A DNA stretch of 35,566 nucleotides, from assembly GCA_938091675.1 (NCBI GenBank), contig CALKMX010000017.1, positions 1-35,566 of the forward strand, given 5' to 3'. A program made the position numbers and the translations under genes. Positions 15,585 through 24,461 of the stretch are shown piece by piece (positions within the stretch are counted from its first letter, which is position 1; the number at the start of each line of letters is the position of its first letter). Origin of the DNA: an uncultured Opitutales bacterium. GTDB taxonomy: Bacteria > Verrucomicrobiota > Verrucomicrobiia > Opitutales > Seribacteraceae. The notes under the pieces were generated by a model. The model made no database searches, had not been told where the DNA came from, and saw nothing but the letters and a program-made list of their open reading frames with translations.

Positions 15585-16586
15585 ATGCCTGTATTTCTTA
15601 AACAATCTGCCGACTTTGCTGAGGCAATTTCCAACCTTAATGATCTTCCTGTCCTGGTGCTTGGGCACAGGCGTCCCGACGGAGATTGCATCGGCTCCCA
15701 AGTTGCTCTTACCCGTGCTTTACTGGCTCTGGGGAAAGATGCCCGGGCAGTCAATCAAGACCCCATACCCCGGACCCTGCAAAAATTTGTGGGAGATACC
15801 CCGTTTTTCCCCCCGGATCAGGTTGCTGATGGCGAGTACCAGGTGATCACCGTAGATTGTGCGGATCATCAACGGGTGGGGGATGCCTTGATTAATCGCT
15901 TCTCCAAGGTTGATCTCAATATTGATCACCATGTATCCAACACCAAATACGGGGAGAATAACTTCATTCTTCCTGATGCCTGTGCAACCGGGGAAATCTT
16001 AGCCAAGTTCTTTTTTGACTCCAAATATCAGGTGGATAAAACCACGGCGGAAGCACTGTATCTTGGGATTTGTACGGATACGGGACAATTTTGCTACTCG
16101 GCTACCAATGCCTCCGTCTTTGAAGTCTGCCGGATGCTTTGTGAAGCAGGGGCAAACCCATCGGGAATTGCCCATGAGTTATACGAGAAAGAAAAACCAG
16201 GTCGTATTCAGTTGCTCCAGCGCTTCCTTGCCAGTTTTCAAATGGAATATGATAACCGTGTATGCATTGGTTCAATCATGGGGAAGTATTACACGGAAAC
16301 TGGCACCAAGCCCGAGGATGCAGAAAACTTTGTTGATTATGCCCGCTCTTTGGATGGTGTGGAAATCGGGGTACTATTGGAAGAACGAAACGGCAAAATC
16401 AAGGGGAGTTTCCGGGCAAAAGATGAGAATTTAAGGGTCGATCTATTGGCCAAAGAGTTTAACGGTGGGGGGCATACCTGTGCTGCAGGATTCAATGTGG
16501 ATGGTACCATTGATCATTTTTACCCTTCGTTGGTGGATGCGATTGGTAGGCACCTTGAGTTGGCAGGCAAACATCAGTTAGGATGA
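15585..16586 (+). CDS. nrnA: DHH-family oligoribonuclease / PAP phosphatase NrnA
   Basis: NrnA degrades short oligoribonucleotides and in several bacteria also removes the 3'-phosphate of pAp. Metal ligands appear as His28, Asp32 and Asp34 in [11 protein letters not shown], Asp91/94 in ITVDCADH and the DHH motif Asp114-His115-His116 (NIDHHVSN). The DHHA1 substrate domain ends with [10 protein letters not shown]. The 333-residue length is typical. It starts the nrnA-truB-ribF unit, and its stop overlaps truB by four bases. The gene usually preceding it in bacteria, rbfA, is absent here. Confidence 0.93.
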   Translation: MPVFLKQSADFAEAISNLNDLPVLVLGHRRPDGDCIGSQVALTRALLALGKDARAVNQDPIPRTLQKFVGDTPFFPPDQVADGEYQVITVDCADHQRVGDALINRFSKVDLNIDHHVSNTKYGENNFILPDACATGEILAKFFFDSKYQVDKTTAEALYLGICTDTGQFCYSATNASVFEVCRMLCEAGANPSGIAHELYEKEKPGRIQLLQRFLASFQMEYDNRVCIGSIMGKYYTETGTKPEDAENFVDYARSLDGVEIGVLLEERNGKIKGSFRAKDENLRVDLLAKEFNGGGHTCAAGFNVDGTIDHFYPSLVDAIGRHLELAGKHQLG

Positions 16587-17314
16587 GTACGAGACAGGAT
16601 ATTGATTTCGAAGGCATCTTGCTGGTGGATAAACCGCAGGGTATCACTTCTCATGATGTGGTGGATAGGTTGCGCCGGAAATTAAGGATGAAAAAAATTG
16701 GACATGCCGGCACCTTGGATCCATTAGCCACCGGACTGCTGATCATGCTCGTGGGAAAGGCAACCAAAGTTTCCCAGTTCCTGATCAGTTTGGATAAGGC
16801 ATATGAGGGGACTTTTCTTTTGGGCGTGGAAACCGACAGTCAGGATGCGGACGGAAAAGTGGTCGCGGAAAAACCATTACCAGATGGATTGACTGAAGAG
16901 ATGATGCTCAAAGAAATGGCAGGATTTTTGGGTGACCAGTACCAGACTCCCCCGATGTTTTCTGCCAAAAAGATCGATGGTGTGCCCTTGTACAAGATGG
17001 CCCGAAAGGGGAAGACGGTGGAGCGAGAACCCCGCTTTATCCGAATCAATGAATTAAAACTGGAGAACTGGGAATCTCCCGTTGGTAAATTTTTTATGGA
17101 CTGTAGCAAAGGTACCTATGTGCGTACCGTTGTTCATGACTTAGGGCAGCGGTTAGGTTGTGGGGCCCATTTGCAAAGCTTAAGGCGGACTAAAATTGAT
17201 CAGTTTGAAGTTTCTCAATCACTAACCCTTGAGCAGATTAATGAGGTTCCTCTGGGCGAAGTACAAAAACATCTCATACCAGTCTGCGAAGCGGTGCCAA
17301 CCCATGTTCTTTGA
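16583..17314 (+). CDS. truB: tRNA pseudouridine(55) synthase
   Basis: TruB isomerises uridine 55 in the T loop of tRNAs. The catalytic Asp46 lies in [29 protein letters not shown] at the N-terminus, [19 protein letters not shown] and the [13 protein letters not shown] segment are canonical. At 243 residues it lacks the long C-terminal PUA extension of E. coli TruB. Start and stop overlap nrnA (four bases) and ribF (one base). Confidence 0.96.
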   Translation: MSTRQDIDFEGILLVDKPQGITSHDVVDRLRRKLRMKKIGHAGTLDPLATGLLIMLVGKATKVSQFLISLDKAYEGTFLLGVETDSQDADGKVVAEKPLPDGLTEEMMLKEMAGFLGDQYQTPPMFSAKKIDGVPLYKMARKGKTVEREPRFIRINELKLENWESPVGKFFMDCSKGTYVRTVVHDLGQRLGCGAHLQSLRRTKIDQFEVSQSLTLEQINEVPLGEVQKHLIPVCEAVPTHVL

Positions 17315-18273
17315 TGATGGAACGAGTCTTTGACTCGATTGTCAACTTTGGCAACAAATGGGAAAAGGGAGTGTGCCTTGCCGTGGGCATGTTCGATGGA
17401 GTGCACTGCGGTCATCGCAAGGTCCTCGATCTAGCCATAGAGGAAGCCCAGTCTTGCTCGGGCACTTCAGTTGCCCTGAGTTTCCCTCAGCATCCGGCAA
17501 GTTATCTGCGTCCCGGTAAGGAACCACCCTTACTGATGCCCTCGTTGGACAAAGCCCAAAACCTGCTGGATGCCGGAATGGATGCGGTCATTTTACAGCC
17601 CTTTGACCAACTTTTATCCAGCCTAGAGGCAGAGCAGTTCTTGCCCTACCTCCAGGAGCAGATCCCGGTCTTACAATCTGTTTCAGTCGGTGAAAATTTC
17701 CGGTTTGGGAAAAATAGAATGGGTGATTCTGCGGTACTCAAGGAGATGGGGAAGGTATACGGGGTAAAAGTACGGGTTGCCCAGTCCCTGGTTTTGAACG
17801 AATCGCCGGTGAGCAGCTCACGCATTCGACATGCTCTATCGGATGGTAAAATCACCGAGGTCAATCAAATGCTGGGAAGAACCTACACGGTAAAGGGTAA
17901 GGTGATTTCCGGAAAATCACTGGGGCGAACTCTTGGCTTTCCCACCCTGAACCTGGAGTGGAATCCTCAGGCAAGACCAGCTTTAGGGGTTTATGCAGGT
18001 CGGGTGAAGGAGACAAATACGGGTGAGGAAATGCCTGCGGTCGCCAATTATGGGCTTCGGCCGACTTTGGAGAGTCAGGTATCGTTCCCGCTCCTGGAAA
18101 TTCACTGTCTAGAACAGCCTGATGTTTCCATCTGGAGAGAAGGGGCGCCTTTGGAAATGCAATTGAACACTTTTCTCCGACCAGAGATGAAATTCGCAGC
18201 CGTGGAGGAATTGTCCGCTCAGATCACCAAAGATTGTACGACTGCACGAAACTTATTTGCGGAGCTTTTGTAA
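17314..18273 (+). CDS. ribF: Bifunctional riboflavin kinase / FAD synthetase
   Basis: RibF phosphorylates riboflavin to FMN and adenylylates FMN to FAD. The N-terminal nucleotidyltransferase part carries GMFDGVHCGHRKVL, VGENFRFGKNRMGD and SSSRIRHAL. The C-terminal flavokinase part carries GRTYTVKGKVISGKSLGRTL with GFPTLNLEW. I chose the ATG at 17314, which overlaps the truB stop by one base (TGATG). ATG at 17317 and TTG at 17311 are alternatives. About 320 residues, normal length. Its 3' end overlaps the convergent Fpg-like gene by 21 bases. Confidence 0.95.
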   Translation: MMERVFDSIVNFGNKWEKGVCLAVGMFDGVHCGHRKVLDLAIEEAQSCSGTSVALSFPQHPASYLRPGKEPPLLMPSLDKAQNLLDAGMDAVILQPFDQLLSSLEAEQFLPYLQEQIPVLQSVSVGENFRFGKNRMGDSAVLKEMGKVYGVKVRVAQSLVLNESPVSSSRIRHALSDGKITEVNQMLGRTYTVKGKVISGKSLGRTLGFPTLNLEWNPQARPALGVYAGRVKETNTGEEMPAVANYGLRPTLESQVSFPLLEIHCLEQPDVSIWREGAPLEMQLNTFLRPEMKFAAVEELSAQITKDCTTARNLFAELL

Positions 18274-19056
18274 AGTGGGAGACCAGCAACTCGTCCGTCC
18301 GCCAATTTCTTCCCGAATCAACGGCGCTCCGGATTTTGGGCAGGTTCCGCCGTCTTTCCATCTTTGGTGAAATAGCCACTTGGCGGGGGGATCCCCTCCT
18401 TTTGTCCCTACCGATTTCACCGCTCCCTGAACCACAAAAAGAATCTGCAGGAAAAGTTTTTTTTGTTCCTTCTTTGCCACCATGGGCGAACGGCAATCTG
18501 GGTGAAGGTTAGCACGCCAAAGCACTTCATCCGCCATCCAGTTGCCCATACCTGGAAAATATCTTTGGTCCAGTAATAATGCCTTGAGTGGACGCTTGGG
18601 GTGCCGCTCTAAGGCATGGGAAAGTATCTCGAAGCTAAAGGCAGGGCAGAGCATGGAGACTGGGCGGTCCGTCCACCAGTCAGGTGGTTGTTTTCCGTTT
18701 TCAATACGTATGCGTCCAAATTGCCGGGGGTCACGGAAAACCAAGGCTTGTTTTGCCTGAAATAAAACCAGGGCATCATGTTTGAGTGGGGTATAATTTT
18801 TCTCCTCAACATACAACCAACCGGTCATGCCCAGATGCAGGCCAAGCCAGCAGTTTCCTGATAACGAGAAGAGCATTTGTTTGCCATGGGTTTCTGATCC
18901 TTTGAGAGTTTTGCCCACTATGTGCTCATGGATGAACGGACGGTTTTCATCGCGGTAGACTCTTGAGGTGGGGTGAGTATATACGGCTTTTATTCTTTGA
19001 TTGAGCCCAGCATTCCAAAGAGAGCAGGCAAAGGCAACTTCTGCAAGTTCGGGCAT
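18253..19056 (-). CDS. Fpg/Nei-family DNA glycosylase with zincless finger
   Basis: This 267-residue protein belongs to the formamidopyrimidine-DNA glycosylase/endonuclease VIII family, which excises oxidised bases and nicks by beta/delta elimination. I placed the start at 19056 because MPELAEV supplies the N-terminal Pro nucleophile and Glu3; the open frame runs 100 codons further upstream into menD without family support. Lys59, HLGMTGWL, Asn172 and the helix-two-turn-helix segment (KALLLDQRYFPGMGNWMADE) are present. The C-terminal finger keeps Cys239 and the loop arginine Arg254 (IGGRTS), but the other three zinc cysteines are Ser242, Ser259 and Leu262. This resembles the zincless fingers of NEIL1-like enzymes. 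It follows menD by 10 bases and overlaps ribF convergently. Confidence 0.85.
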   Translation of the reverse strand: MPELAEVAFACSLWNAGLNQRIKAVYTHPTSRVYRDENRPFIHEHIVGKTLKGSETHGKQMLFSLSGNCWLGLHLGMTGWLYVEEKNYTPLKHDALVLFQAKQALVFRDPRQFGRIRIENGKQPPDWWTDRPVSMLCPAFSFEILSHALERHPKRPLKALLLDQRYFPGMGNWMADEVLWRANLHPDCRSPMVAKKEQKKLFLQILFVVQGAVKSVGTKGGDPPAKWLFHQRWKDGGTCPKSGAPLIREEIGGRTSCWSPTLQKLRK

Positions 19057-19066
19057 AAGGACGGAA

Positions 19067-20749
19067 TTATGGAGTGAGCGACAATAAACGCTGCCGAACC
19101 TCCCGGTCTGCTTTACGATCTGTTCGAATTTCAATAACCCGGATCCCTTGCCTGGGTGGGTTAATAATATGGGCGATGAGCTCCTTTTCGCCCTCGTTGT
19201 GTAGATATTCGACCGCATGGGCTGAACAAAGCTTGGCAAAATCACAGGACTGAGGAGTGGCAAAGCATTTCTCAAACTCCGGAAGGTTTGCCACGGGGAG
19301 GTTTTCAAAAATCCCCCCTCCCTGATTATTGATGAGAATGATGGTGAGGGAACCAATCAGTTCGGATGCAAAAAGAAGAGCATTGGAATCATGAAGGAAC
19401 GCAAGTTCCCCGGTGAGAAGATAAGTGGGCTGATCGCTTTGATGGGCAAGTCCCAGGGCCGTGCCCAGCGTTCCATCAATCCCATTTACGCCGCGGGCAC
19501 CCCAGAGCTTTCTCATTTGCTTGCCAGGTTGCCAAAACCACTGCAGATCCCGTATCGGCATACTGTTTGCACAGTAGAGCTGAGAGCCTGCCGGCAGATA
19601 TTCAGAAAGTATGCGGGCTATTTTGGGCTCGTGTATCCAAGGTATTTCCAGAAATGCCTGACTCAATTTTTTTTCCACAGATTGCTCTGCATGGATCCAT
19701 GTTTCCAGCCAACCCTGTTCAGGTGAAGCAAGAGGGATATTATCTAACTGATCAAAGTTCAGTGTGGTCGATTGGCTTGTCCCACAGAGCGGATCGACTT
19801 TTCTGCCACTCGGTTCCACCACCAGTCTGGGGGCACCGCTTTCTTCTATCCAAGTTCTCAAAGTCTTGGAAGTGGGCAAGGATCCCAAAAGGATGAACTG
19901 GTCAGGGCTTACAGATTTGCAGAATTCAGGACATCTGAGCAGATTTTCGAACCTGAGAATCCGGGCAGGATGATCAGCCTCACGCAATGCACAAAGCGAA
20001 TCACACAAGATGGGTATTTCATTGAACACTTGCGGAAGCGAGGAAGGGGTATTGAGCCCAGCAATCACCACAGGTCGGGATGGAGGCTTCATCGATTTTA
20101 CCGCATCCAGGCACTCGCGAAGTTTGGGTTTTTCAGAAAGTGGAGAAGGAGATAGCGGAGGAAAATCTGGGAGGTTGAGAGCAAATCCATCAGTTGGCCA
20201 GAGTGGTTCACGGAAGGAAAAGTTAAGATGCACCGGTCCTGCAGCCCGGCCAGTGGATTGAGAATAAGCAGTTTGCAGGATTCCTTGTAATTCGCTGATG
20301 GCTTCCTTCTCCAAGGAAGGAACGGGGGCTTGGTGAAACCCTCGAACAAAGGAACCAAACAATTCGGACTGGTTGATGGTTTGTCCTGCACCACATTCCT
20401 GCAATTCAGGCGGACGGTCCGCCGACAAAAGAAAAAGAGGAATTCCGGAATATGATGCTTCCGTGACTGCGGGAAACCAATGAGTTAGGGCAGAGCCTGA
20501 AGTGCAGATCAGGGCAACAGGTAGCCGGGTTCTTTTGGCATGTCCAAGGGCCAAAAAAGCAGCAGATCTTTCATCCAGTACAGGGAAACAGGATAACTTC
20601 TGCTCTTTTTCGCATCCAATAATCAGCGGAGTGGAACGGGACCCAGGAGAGAAAAAAACCGTGGTGATTCCCAGGTCGGCAAGACCTTGGGCAATGAGAT
20701 GTCCCCAAAGATAATTTGCTTCAGCTGTCTGCTTGGATGATGAGGTCAT
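19067..20749 (-). CDS. menD: SEPHCHC synthase MenD
   Basis: MenD is a thiamine-diphosphate enzyme that joins isochorismate and 2-oxoglutarate in menaquinone biosynthesis. The N-terminal FFSPGSRSTPLI (residues 32-43) and VLDERSAAF carry the activating glutamate. The central domain and the C-terminal GARGVNGIDGTLGTALGLA follow in order. The ThDP/Mg motif reads TGELAFLHDSNALL, so the usual Asp of GD is Glu448 here. The 560-residue length is typical. The gene starts directly after the menF stop, with no gap. Confidence 0.95.
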   Translation of the reverse strand: MTSSSKQTAEANYLWGHLIAQGLADLGITTVFFSPGSRSTPLIIGCEKEQKLSCFPVLDERSAAFLALGHAKRTRLPVALICTSGSALTHWFPAVTEASYSGIPLFLLSADRPPELQECGAGQTINQSELFGSFVRGFHQAPVPSLEKEAISELQGILQTAYSQSTGRAAGPVHLNFSFREPLWPTDGFALNLPDFPPLSPSPLSEKPKLRECLDAVKSMKPPSRPVVIAGLNTPSSLPQVFNEIPILCDSLCALREADHPARILRFENLLRCPEFCKSVSPDQFILLGSLPTSKTLRTWIEESGAPRLVVEPSGRKVDPLCGTSQSTTLNFDQLDNIPLASPEQGWLETWIHAEQSVEKKLSQAFLEIPWIHEPKIARILSEYLPAGSQLYCANSMPIRDLQWFWQPGKQMRKLWGARGVNGIDGTLGTALGLAHQSDQPTYLLTGELAFLHDSNALLFASELIGSLTIILINNQGGGIFENLPVANLPEFEKCFATPQSCDFAKLCSAHAVEYLHNEGEKELIAHIINPPRQGIRVIEIRTDRKADREVRQRLLSLTP

Positions 20750-22183
20750 TCACTCCGGAAGATTAGGGCTTCCAGTGATGACTTCAAGCATGGCTTGGAG
20801 TTTCCAGTCCGTTTCATGTTTTTCGTTTCGGGGAATGGAGCCATCCACAATGCCGGCACCCGCATAGAGGGTGAGGGCATGCTCTTGTATCCTGCCGCAG
20901 CGGATGGGTACAATAAATTCTGCCCTTCCCCGTGAATCCATCCATCCCGCCACCCCAGAATAAAGTCCGCGGGGAGCTTTTTCAATTTCCGCGAGTTTGG
21001 TTAGGGCAGGGGGGCGTGGGGTTCCACCCATCGCTGGGGTGGGATGGAGGGCTGACAAAACTTCAAAGGGGTGCAAGCCATCCGGGAGTTTTCCTTGTAC
21101 CGGGGTACGGACATGCTGCAAGTTGGCTAGCCGGAGTAACCGGGGAAGTCCTTCGTGCAGGGAAGTTACTCCGACCGAGGAAAGTCTGCGGTGGATGCTT
21201 TCGATGACCAGTTTGTGTTCCCTAACTTCTTTTTCCCGTGCCAATATGGTTTTGCCCCACTGGGCATCCTTGCCGGCTGAAGGTCCCCGTGGTGCCGATC
21301 CTGCCAGGGCTTCAGTACGTAAGGAAAGACCCCGAATGCGGGCCAGTGTTTCCGGGCTTGCCCCAACCCAGGTTCCCTGATCGGGCAGAGAAAGTGAGAA
21401 AGCATGGCAGTCGGGGTATTTCGCCCGAAGAGCATGAGCAATGACAAAAGGGGAAAGGGTGGAATGGAGATCAAAGGTGAGTTGCCGGGCAAGCACGATT
21501 TTGGAAACCTTGCCCGAATTAATTTCTTCTAGTGCCTGATTGACACCCTCCTCATATACGAAATTTTCCTTGGATTTGCCAAGATGGGTTGGTTGTAAAA
21601 GTTGTTCGGAAATCTTTTCGTGCTTCAACCCCATCATGGAATTGAGCCGGTTGTTAAGATCCTGTTGTATCGCATCCGCGTGTGAGTTGGGCGAGATCTG
21701 AGTATTTAGGGTAATAACATGCTCACCACCATGATGAACCACCTGCCACTTGGGGAGAAATACCGAAAGTGAAGATGGGGATTGTCCAGGAGAACCGGAT
21801 TCAAAAGAGGCGGTTAAAAAAAGCGTGGGTCCGGATCCTGCGACCGGCGTGTCCCCGGCCTGTTCTACGAATTTGAGAAGTTCTGTGGACCAAGATTTTG
21901 CCAGTTGGAATCGATCCGGGCCACTGAATTCCTGGTGAGCTAAATACTCCCCACAAGCAATAGAAAAATCATCCGTAGCTTTTTCGAAATAACAATGGGG
22001 TTGGTTTGAGAGATTTAGTTTCTCAAGAAGGGCTAACGGATCTGAAAAAGTGGTTTTGTAAGATACTGAGCTGTAGAGAATTCTACCGAGTGATTTGGAT
22101 TTCTCAATCAACTCATCTAAATATTCGGTCAAATTATCACCGATTTTACAAAGGGTGGGTGCTGCATTAAAAATGGTACTCAT
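20750..22183 (-). CDS. menF: Isochorismate synthase MenF
   Basis: This chorismate-utilising enzyme, 477 residues, converts chorismate to isochorismate, the entry to menaquinone. Family motifs are SKIVLARQLTF with the general base Lys228, GASPETLARI, TEALAGSAPRG, LQHVRTPVQGKL, HPTPAMGGTPR, GLYSGVAGWMD and YAGAGIVDGSIP. The Lys and the adjacent menD favour isochorismate synthase over salicylate or anthranilate synthase. The start overlaps the yidD stop by four bases. The other menaquinone genes are not in the window. Confidence 0.93.
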   Translation of the reverse strand: MSTIFNAAPTLCKIGDNLTEYLDELIEKSKSLGRILYSSVSYKTTFSDPLALLEKLNLSNQPHCYFEKATDDFSIACGEYLAHQEFSGPDRFQLAKSWSTELLKFVEQAGDTPVAGSGPTLFLTASFESGSPGQSPSSLSVFLPKWQVVHHGGEHVITLNTQISPNSHADAIQQDLNNRLNSMMGLKHEKISEQLLQPTHLGKSKENFVYEEGVNQALEEINSGKVSKIVLARQLTFDLHSTLSPFVIAHALRAKYPDCHAFSLSLPDQGTWVGASPETLARIRGLSLRTEALAGSAPRGPSAGKDAQWGKTILAREKEVREHKLVIESIHRRLSSVGVTSLHEGLPRLLRLANLQHVRTPVQGKLPDGLHPFEVLSALHPTPAMGGTPRPPALTKLAEIEKAPRGLYSGVAGWMDSRGRAEFIVPIRCGRIQEHALTLYAGAGIVDGSIPRNEKHETDWKLQAMLEVITGSPNLPE

Positions 22184-22521
22184 CGGTTTGCAGTAGGGTT
22201 GTGTTTGCAGTCATGATGCACGGGATCGTAACCGCCTGGGTGCATTGGGTTGCATTTGAATATGCGGGAGATTGAGCGGGAGATGGCACGGTGGAAGGGT
22301 AGGGTCTGGAAACACTCCAATGCATATTCTGAACAGGTCGGATGGAATCTGCACCTCGCATACGGACCAAGGATGAGTTGCTTGACGGGGGAAAAGAGCC
22401 GGTAAAAGCGAATCGCAATAAGAAAAGGCAGGGCAAGTACCCTGCTTAAAGGATTGATATCCATGAATAAATCCATGTTTGAGTTTCTATTGATTGGATC
22501 GGGTTTGGACAAATTGCTCAT
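22180..22521 (-). CDS. yidD: Membrane protein insertion efficiency factor YidD
   Basis: This 113-residue protein matches YidD: an N-terminal amphipathic or hydrophobic stretch (LALPFLIAIRFYRLFSP), then GPYARCRFHPTCSEYALE and the C-terminal CNPMHPGGYDPV motif with conserved cysteines. It helps the YidC pathway at the inner membrane. yidD normally lies in the rpmH-rnpA-yidD-yidC cluster; here it is between thrS (17-base gap) and menF (four-base overlap). The extra N-terminal 15 residues before MDLFMDINPLSR may not be real, since internal ATGs exist. Confidence 0.93.
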   Translation of the reverse strand: MSNLSKPDPINRNSNMDLFMDINPLSRVLALPFLIAIRFYRLFSPVKQLILGPYARCRFHPTCSEYALECFQTLPFHRAISRSISRIFKCNPMHPGGYDPVHHDCKHNPTANR

Positions 22522-22538
22522 GTCCGGCTTGAGGTACT

Positions 22539-24383
22539 TCAGCTGGATGGTTTTCTTGATTTGGGTAATGATTTCGAGGAAATTTCCTCAGCAATCAAAC
22601 CAACCGTAGCTTCAATGGAGTGCGGGCCATCCAGTTCGGGATTGCTTCTGGAACGAAGAGAAATCTTTCCTTCCTCCGCTTCCCGTTTACCAATCACGAT
22701 CATATGGGGAATTTTGTCCGTTTCCGCCCGGCGGATTTTTGCCCCGAGCTTTGCCGATTGTTTATCAATACCAGCCCGGATATTTTTTGCCTTTAATTGG
22801 TGCAGGCAAGTTTCCGCGTAGGGGAGCAATTCATCATTCATGGGAAGGATCCGTACCTGCTCGGGAGCCAGCCAGGTGGGGAAGTTTCCGCCAAAATGTT
22901 CAATCAGCACGCCACAAAATCGTTCCATGGAGCCAAAAGGTGCCCGGTGAATCATTACCGGCCGGTGATCCTTGTTGTCGCTTCCCACATAAGACAGGTC
23001 AAATCTTTCCGGTAAATTATAGTCCACCTGTACTGTGCCTAGTTGCCATTCTCTACCAATTACATCCTTGACCACAAAATCAATCTTCGGGCCGTAAAAG
23101 GCAGCTTCCCCAAGCTCTTCCTCATAGTTAACACCTAGGGTTTTGACCGCTTCACGCAAAGCTGCTTCCGCTTTGTCCCAGGCTTCCACTGCACCTACAT
23201 ATTTATCGGACTCAGGATCGCGTAAACTTACCCGTATCCTGTAATCATCCATACCCAGTGTGGAAAACACAAGTTTTACCAAGCTTAGACACCCCTGCAC
23301 CTCCTCCTGCAATTGATCCTCGCGGATAAAAAGATGGGCGTCATCTTGGGTAAATCCCCGGACCCGGGTCATACCGTTCAGTTCACCCGATTGTTCCCAA
23401 CGATAAACGGTTCCAAATTCAGCAAGCCGGATTGGGAGATCCCGGTAAGAGTGTTGCTCAGATTTGAAGATACGAATGTGCATCGGGCAATTCATCGGTT
23501 TGAGCAAATAACCGTCGATTTCTCCCTTCTCCAATTTGTTGGACAACTCAGAACAGGTGCACCCTTCCTTGGCTAGTTCATCGAGGCACTCCCGGTGTAT
23601 GATGGGAGGGTACTGAGAATCCTGATAATAAGGAAAGTGTCCCGATGTGCGATAGAGATCGAGTTTGCCGATATGGGGAGTGTAGACCTGGGAATATCCC
23701 TGTTTGTTGAGCTGTTCCGTAATAAAGCCCTCCAGTTCCTGGCGGATAATGGCCCCGTTTGGTTTCCAAAGCACCAGCCCCTGACCGACCTGCTCGTCGA
23801 TATGAAACAACCCAAGGTCCTTACCGATCACCCGGTGGTCACGCTTTTTTGCTTCCTCCAGTCGTTCGAGATGTTGGGTAAGTTCTTCTTTCGATGCGAA
23901 AGCAGTCCCGTAAATGCGTTGAAGTTGTTTCTGGGAGGAGTCTCCCCGATGGTAGGAACCGGCAACATGGAGAAGTTTAAAAGCCTTGATTTTTTTGGTG
24001 TAGGTAACATGGCTACCTGCACACAGATCGATAAATTCTCCGTTGCGGTAAAAAGATATGGTTTCACCTTCGGGAATGTCATCCAGCCTGCCTAATTTGT
24101 AAGTGGTTTGTCCCATCTCTTTAATGATGGACACCGCTTCTTCCCGGCTTGCCTCCTGTCTTTCAAAACGCTGGTTTTCCTTGATCACTTTTCTCATCTC
24201 CTCCTCGATTTGCTGGAGCACTTCAGGAGAAAAAGGAATTTGGGAATCGAAGTCGTAATAAAAACCGGCATCGGTCGGCGGGCCGATATCTAACTGAGTG
24301 TCCGGGTACAACCGTAAGACCGCGGTTGCTAGGACATGAGCGGCAGAATGGCGGATTTCCTCAAGGGGGGACATTTCCTTCAT
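22539..24383 (-). CDS. thrS: Threonyl-tRNA synthetase lacking the TGS domain
   Basis: ThrRS charges tRNA-Thr with threonine. The editing (N2) domain starts almost at once: HSAAH with His12 and His16, and CAGSH with Cys121 and His125. The class II core follows, with zinc ligand Cys299 (MNCPMH), motif 2 RGFTQDDAHLF (342-352) and motif 3 HRAPFGSMERF, then the anticodon-binding domain (APEQVRILP). The roughly 60-residue N-terminal TGS domain of typical enzymes is missing, and no ATG, GTG or TTG start lies in frame upstream in the metH-thrS gap. About 30 extra residues (258-289, with Cys275 and Cys277) sit between the YYQD segment and MNCPMH. Total 614 residues. Confidence 0.94.
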   Translation of the reverse strand: MKEMSPLEEIRHSAAHVLATAVLRLYPDTQLDIGPPTDAGFYYDFDSQIPFSPEVLQQIEEEMRKVIKENQRFERQEASREEAVSIIKEMGQTTYKLGRLDDIPEGETISFYRNGEFIDLCAGSHVTYTKKIKAFKLLHVAGSYHRGDSSQKQLQRIYGTAFASKEELTQHLERLEEAKKRDHRVIGKDLGLFHIDEQVGQGLVLWKPNGAIIRQELEGFITEQLNKQGYSQVYTPHIGKLDLYRTSGHFPYYQDSQYPPIIHRECLDELAKEGCTCSELSNKLEKGEIDGYLLKPMNCPMHIRIFKSEQHSYRDLPIRLAEFGTVYRWEQSGELNGMTRVRGFTQDDAHLFIREDQLQEEVQGCLSLVKLVFSTLGMDDYRIRVSLRDPESDKYVGAVEAWDKAEAALREAVKTLGVNYEEELGEAAFYGPKIDFVVKDVIGREWQLGTVQVDYNLPERFDLSYVGSDNKDHRPVMIHRAPFGSMERFCGVLIEHFGGNFPTWLAPEQVRILPMNDELLPYAETCLHQLKAKNIRAGIDKQSAKLGAKIRRAETDKIPHMIVIGKREAEEGKISLRSRSNPELDGPHSIEATVGLIAEEISSKSLPKSRKPSS

Positions 24384-24461
24384 AGCCGAAAAGATATACT
24401 TTTTCCTGCAGTCTCCTGCAATGCCAAAGGGGTTGTCCAGTCCTAGGATAAAGAAATGGGA

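Noticed and set aside
19057-19356. 100-codon N-terminal extension of the Fpg-like gene
   Set aside because: It overlaps menD in another frame, and the enzyme needs Pro as residue 2, which the ATG at 19056 provides.
23595-24095. 166-codon plus-strand frame opposite thrS
   Set aside because: It is antisense to conserved ThrRS motifs and has no recognisable domain or start signal.
24384-24461. Short TGCAG-GAGA-CTGCA hairpin between metH and thrS as a terminator or T-box
   Set aside because: The stem is only five base pairs, has no T-run on the minus strand, and the 78-base gap is too short for a T-box leader.
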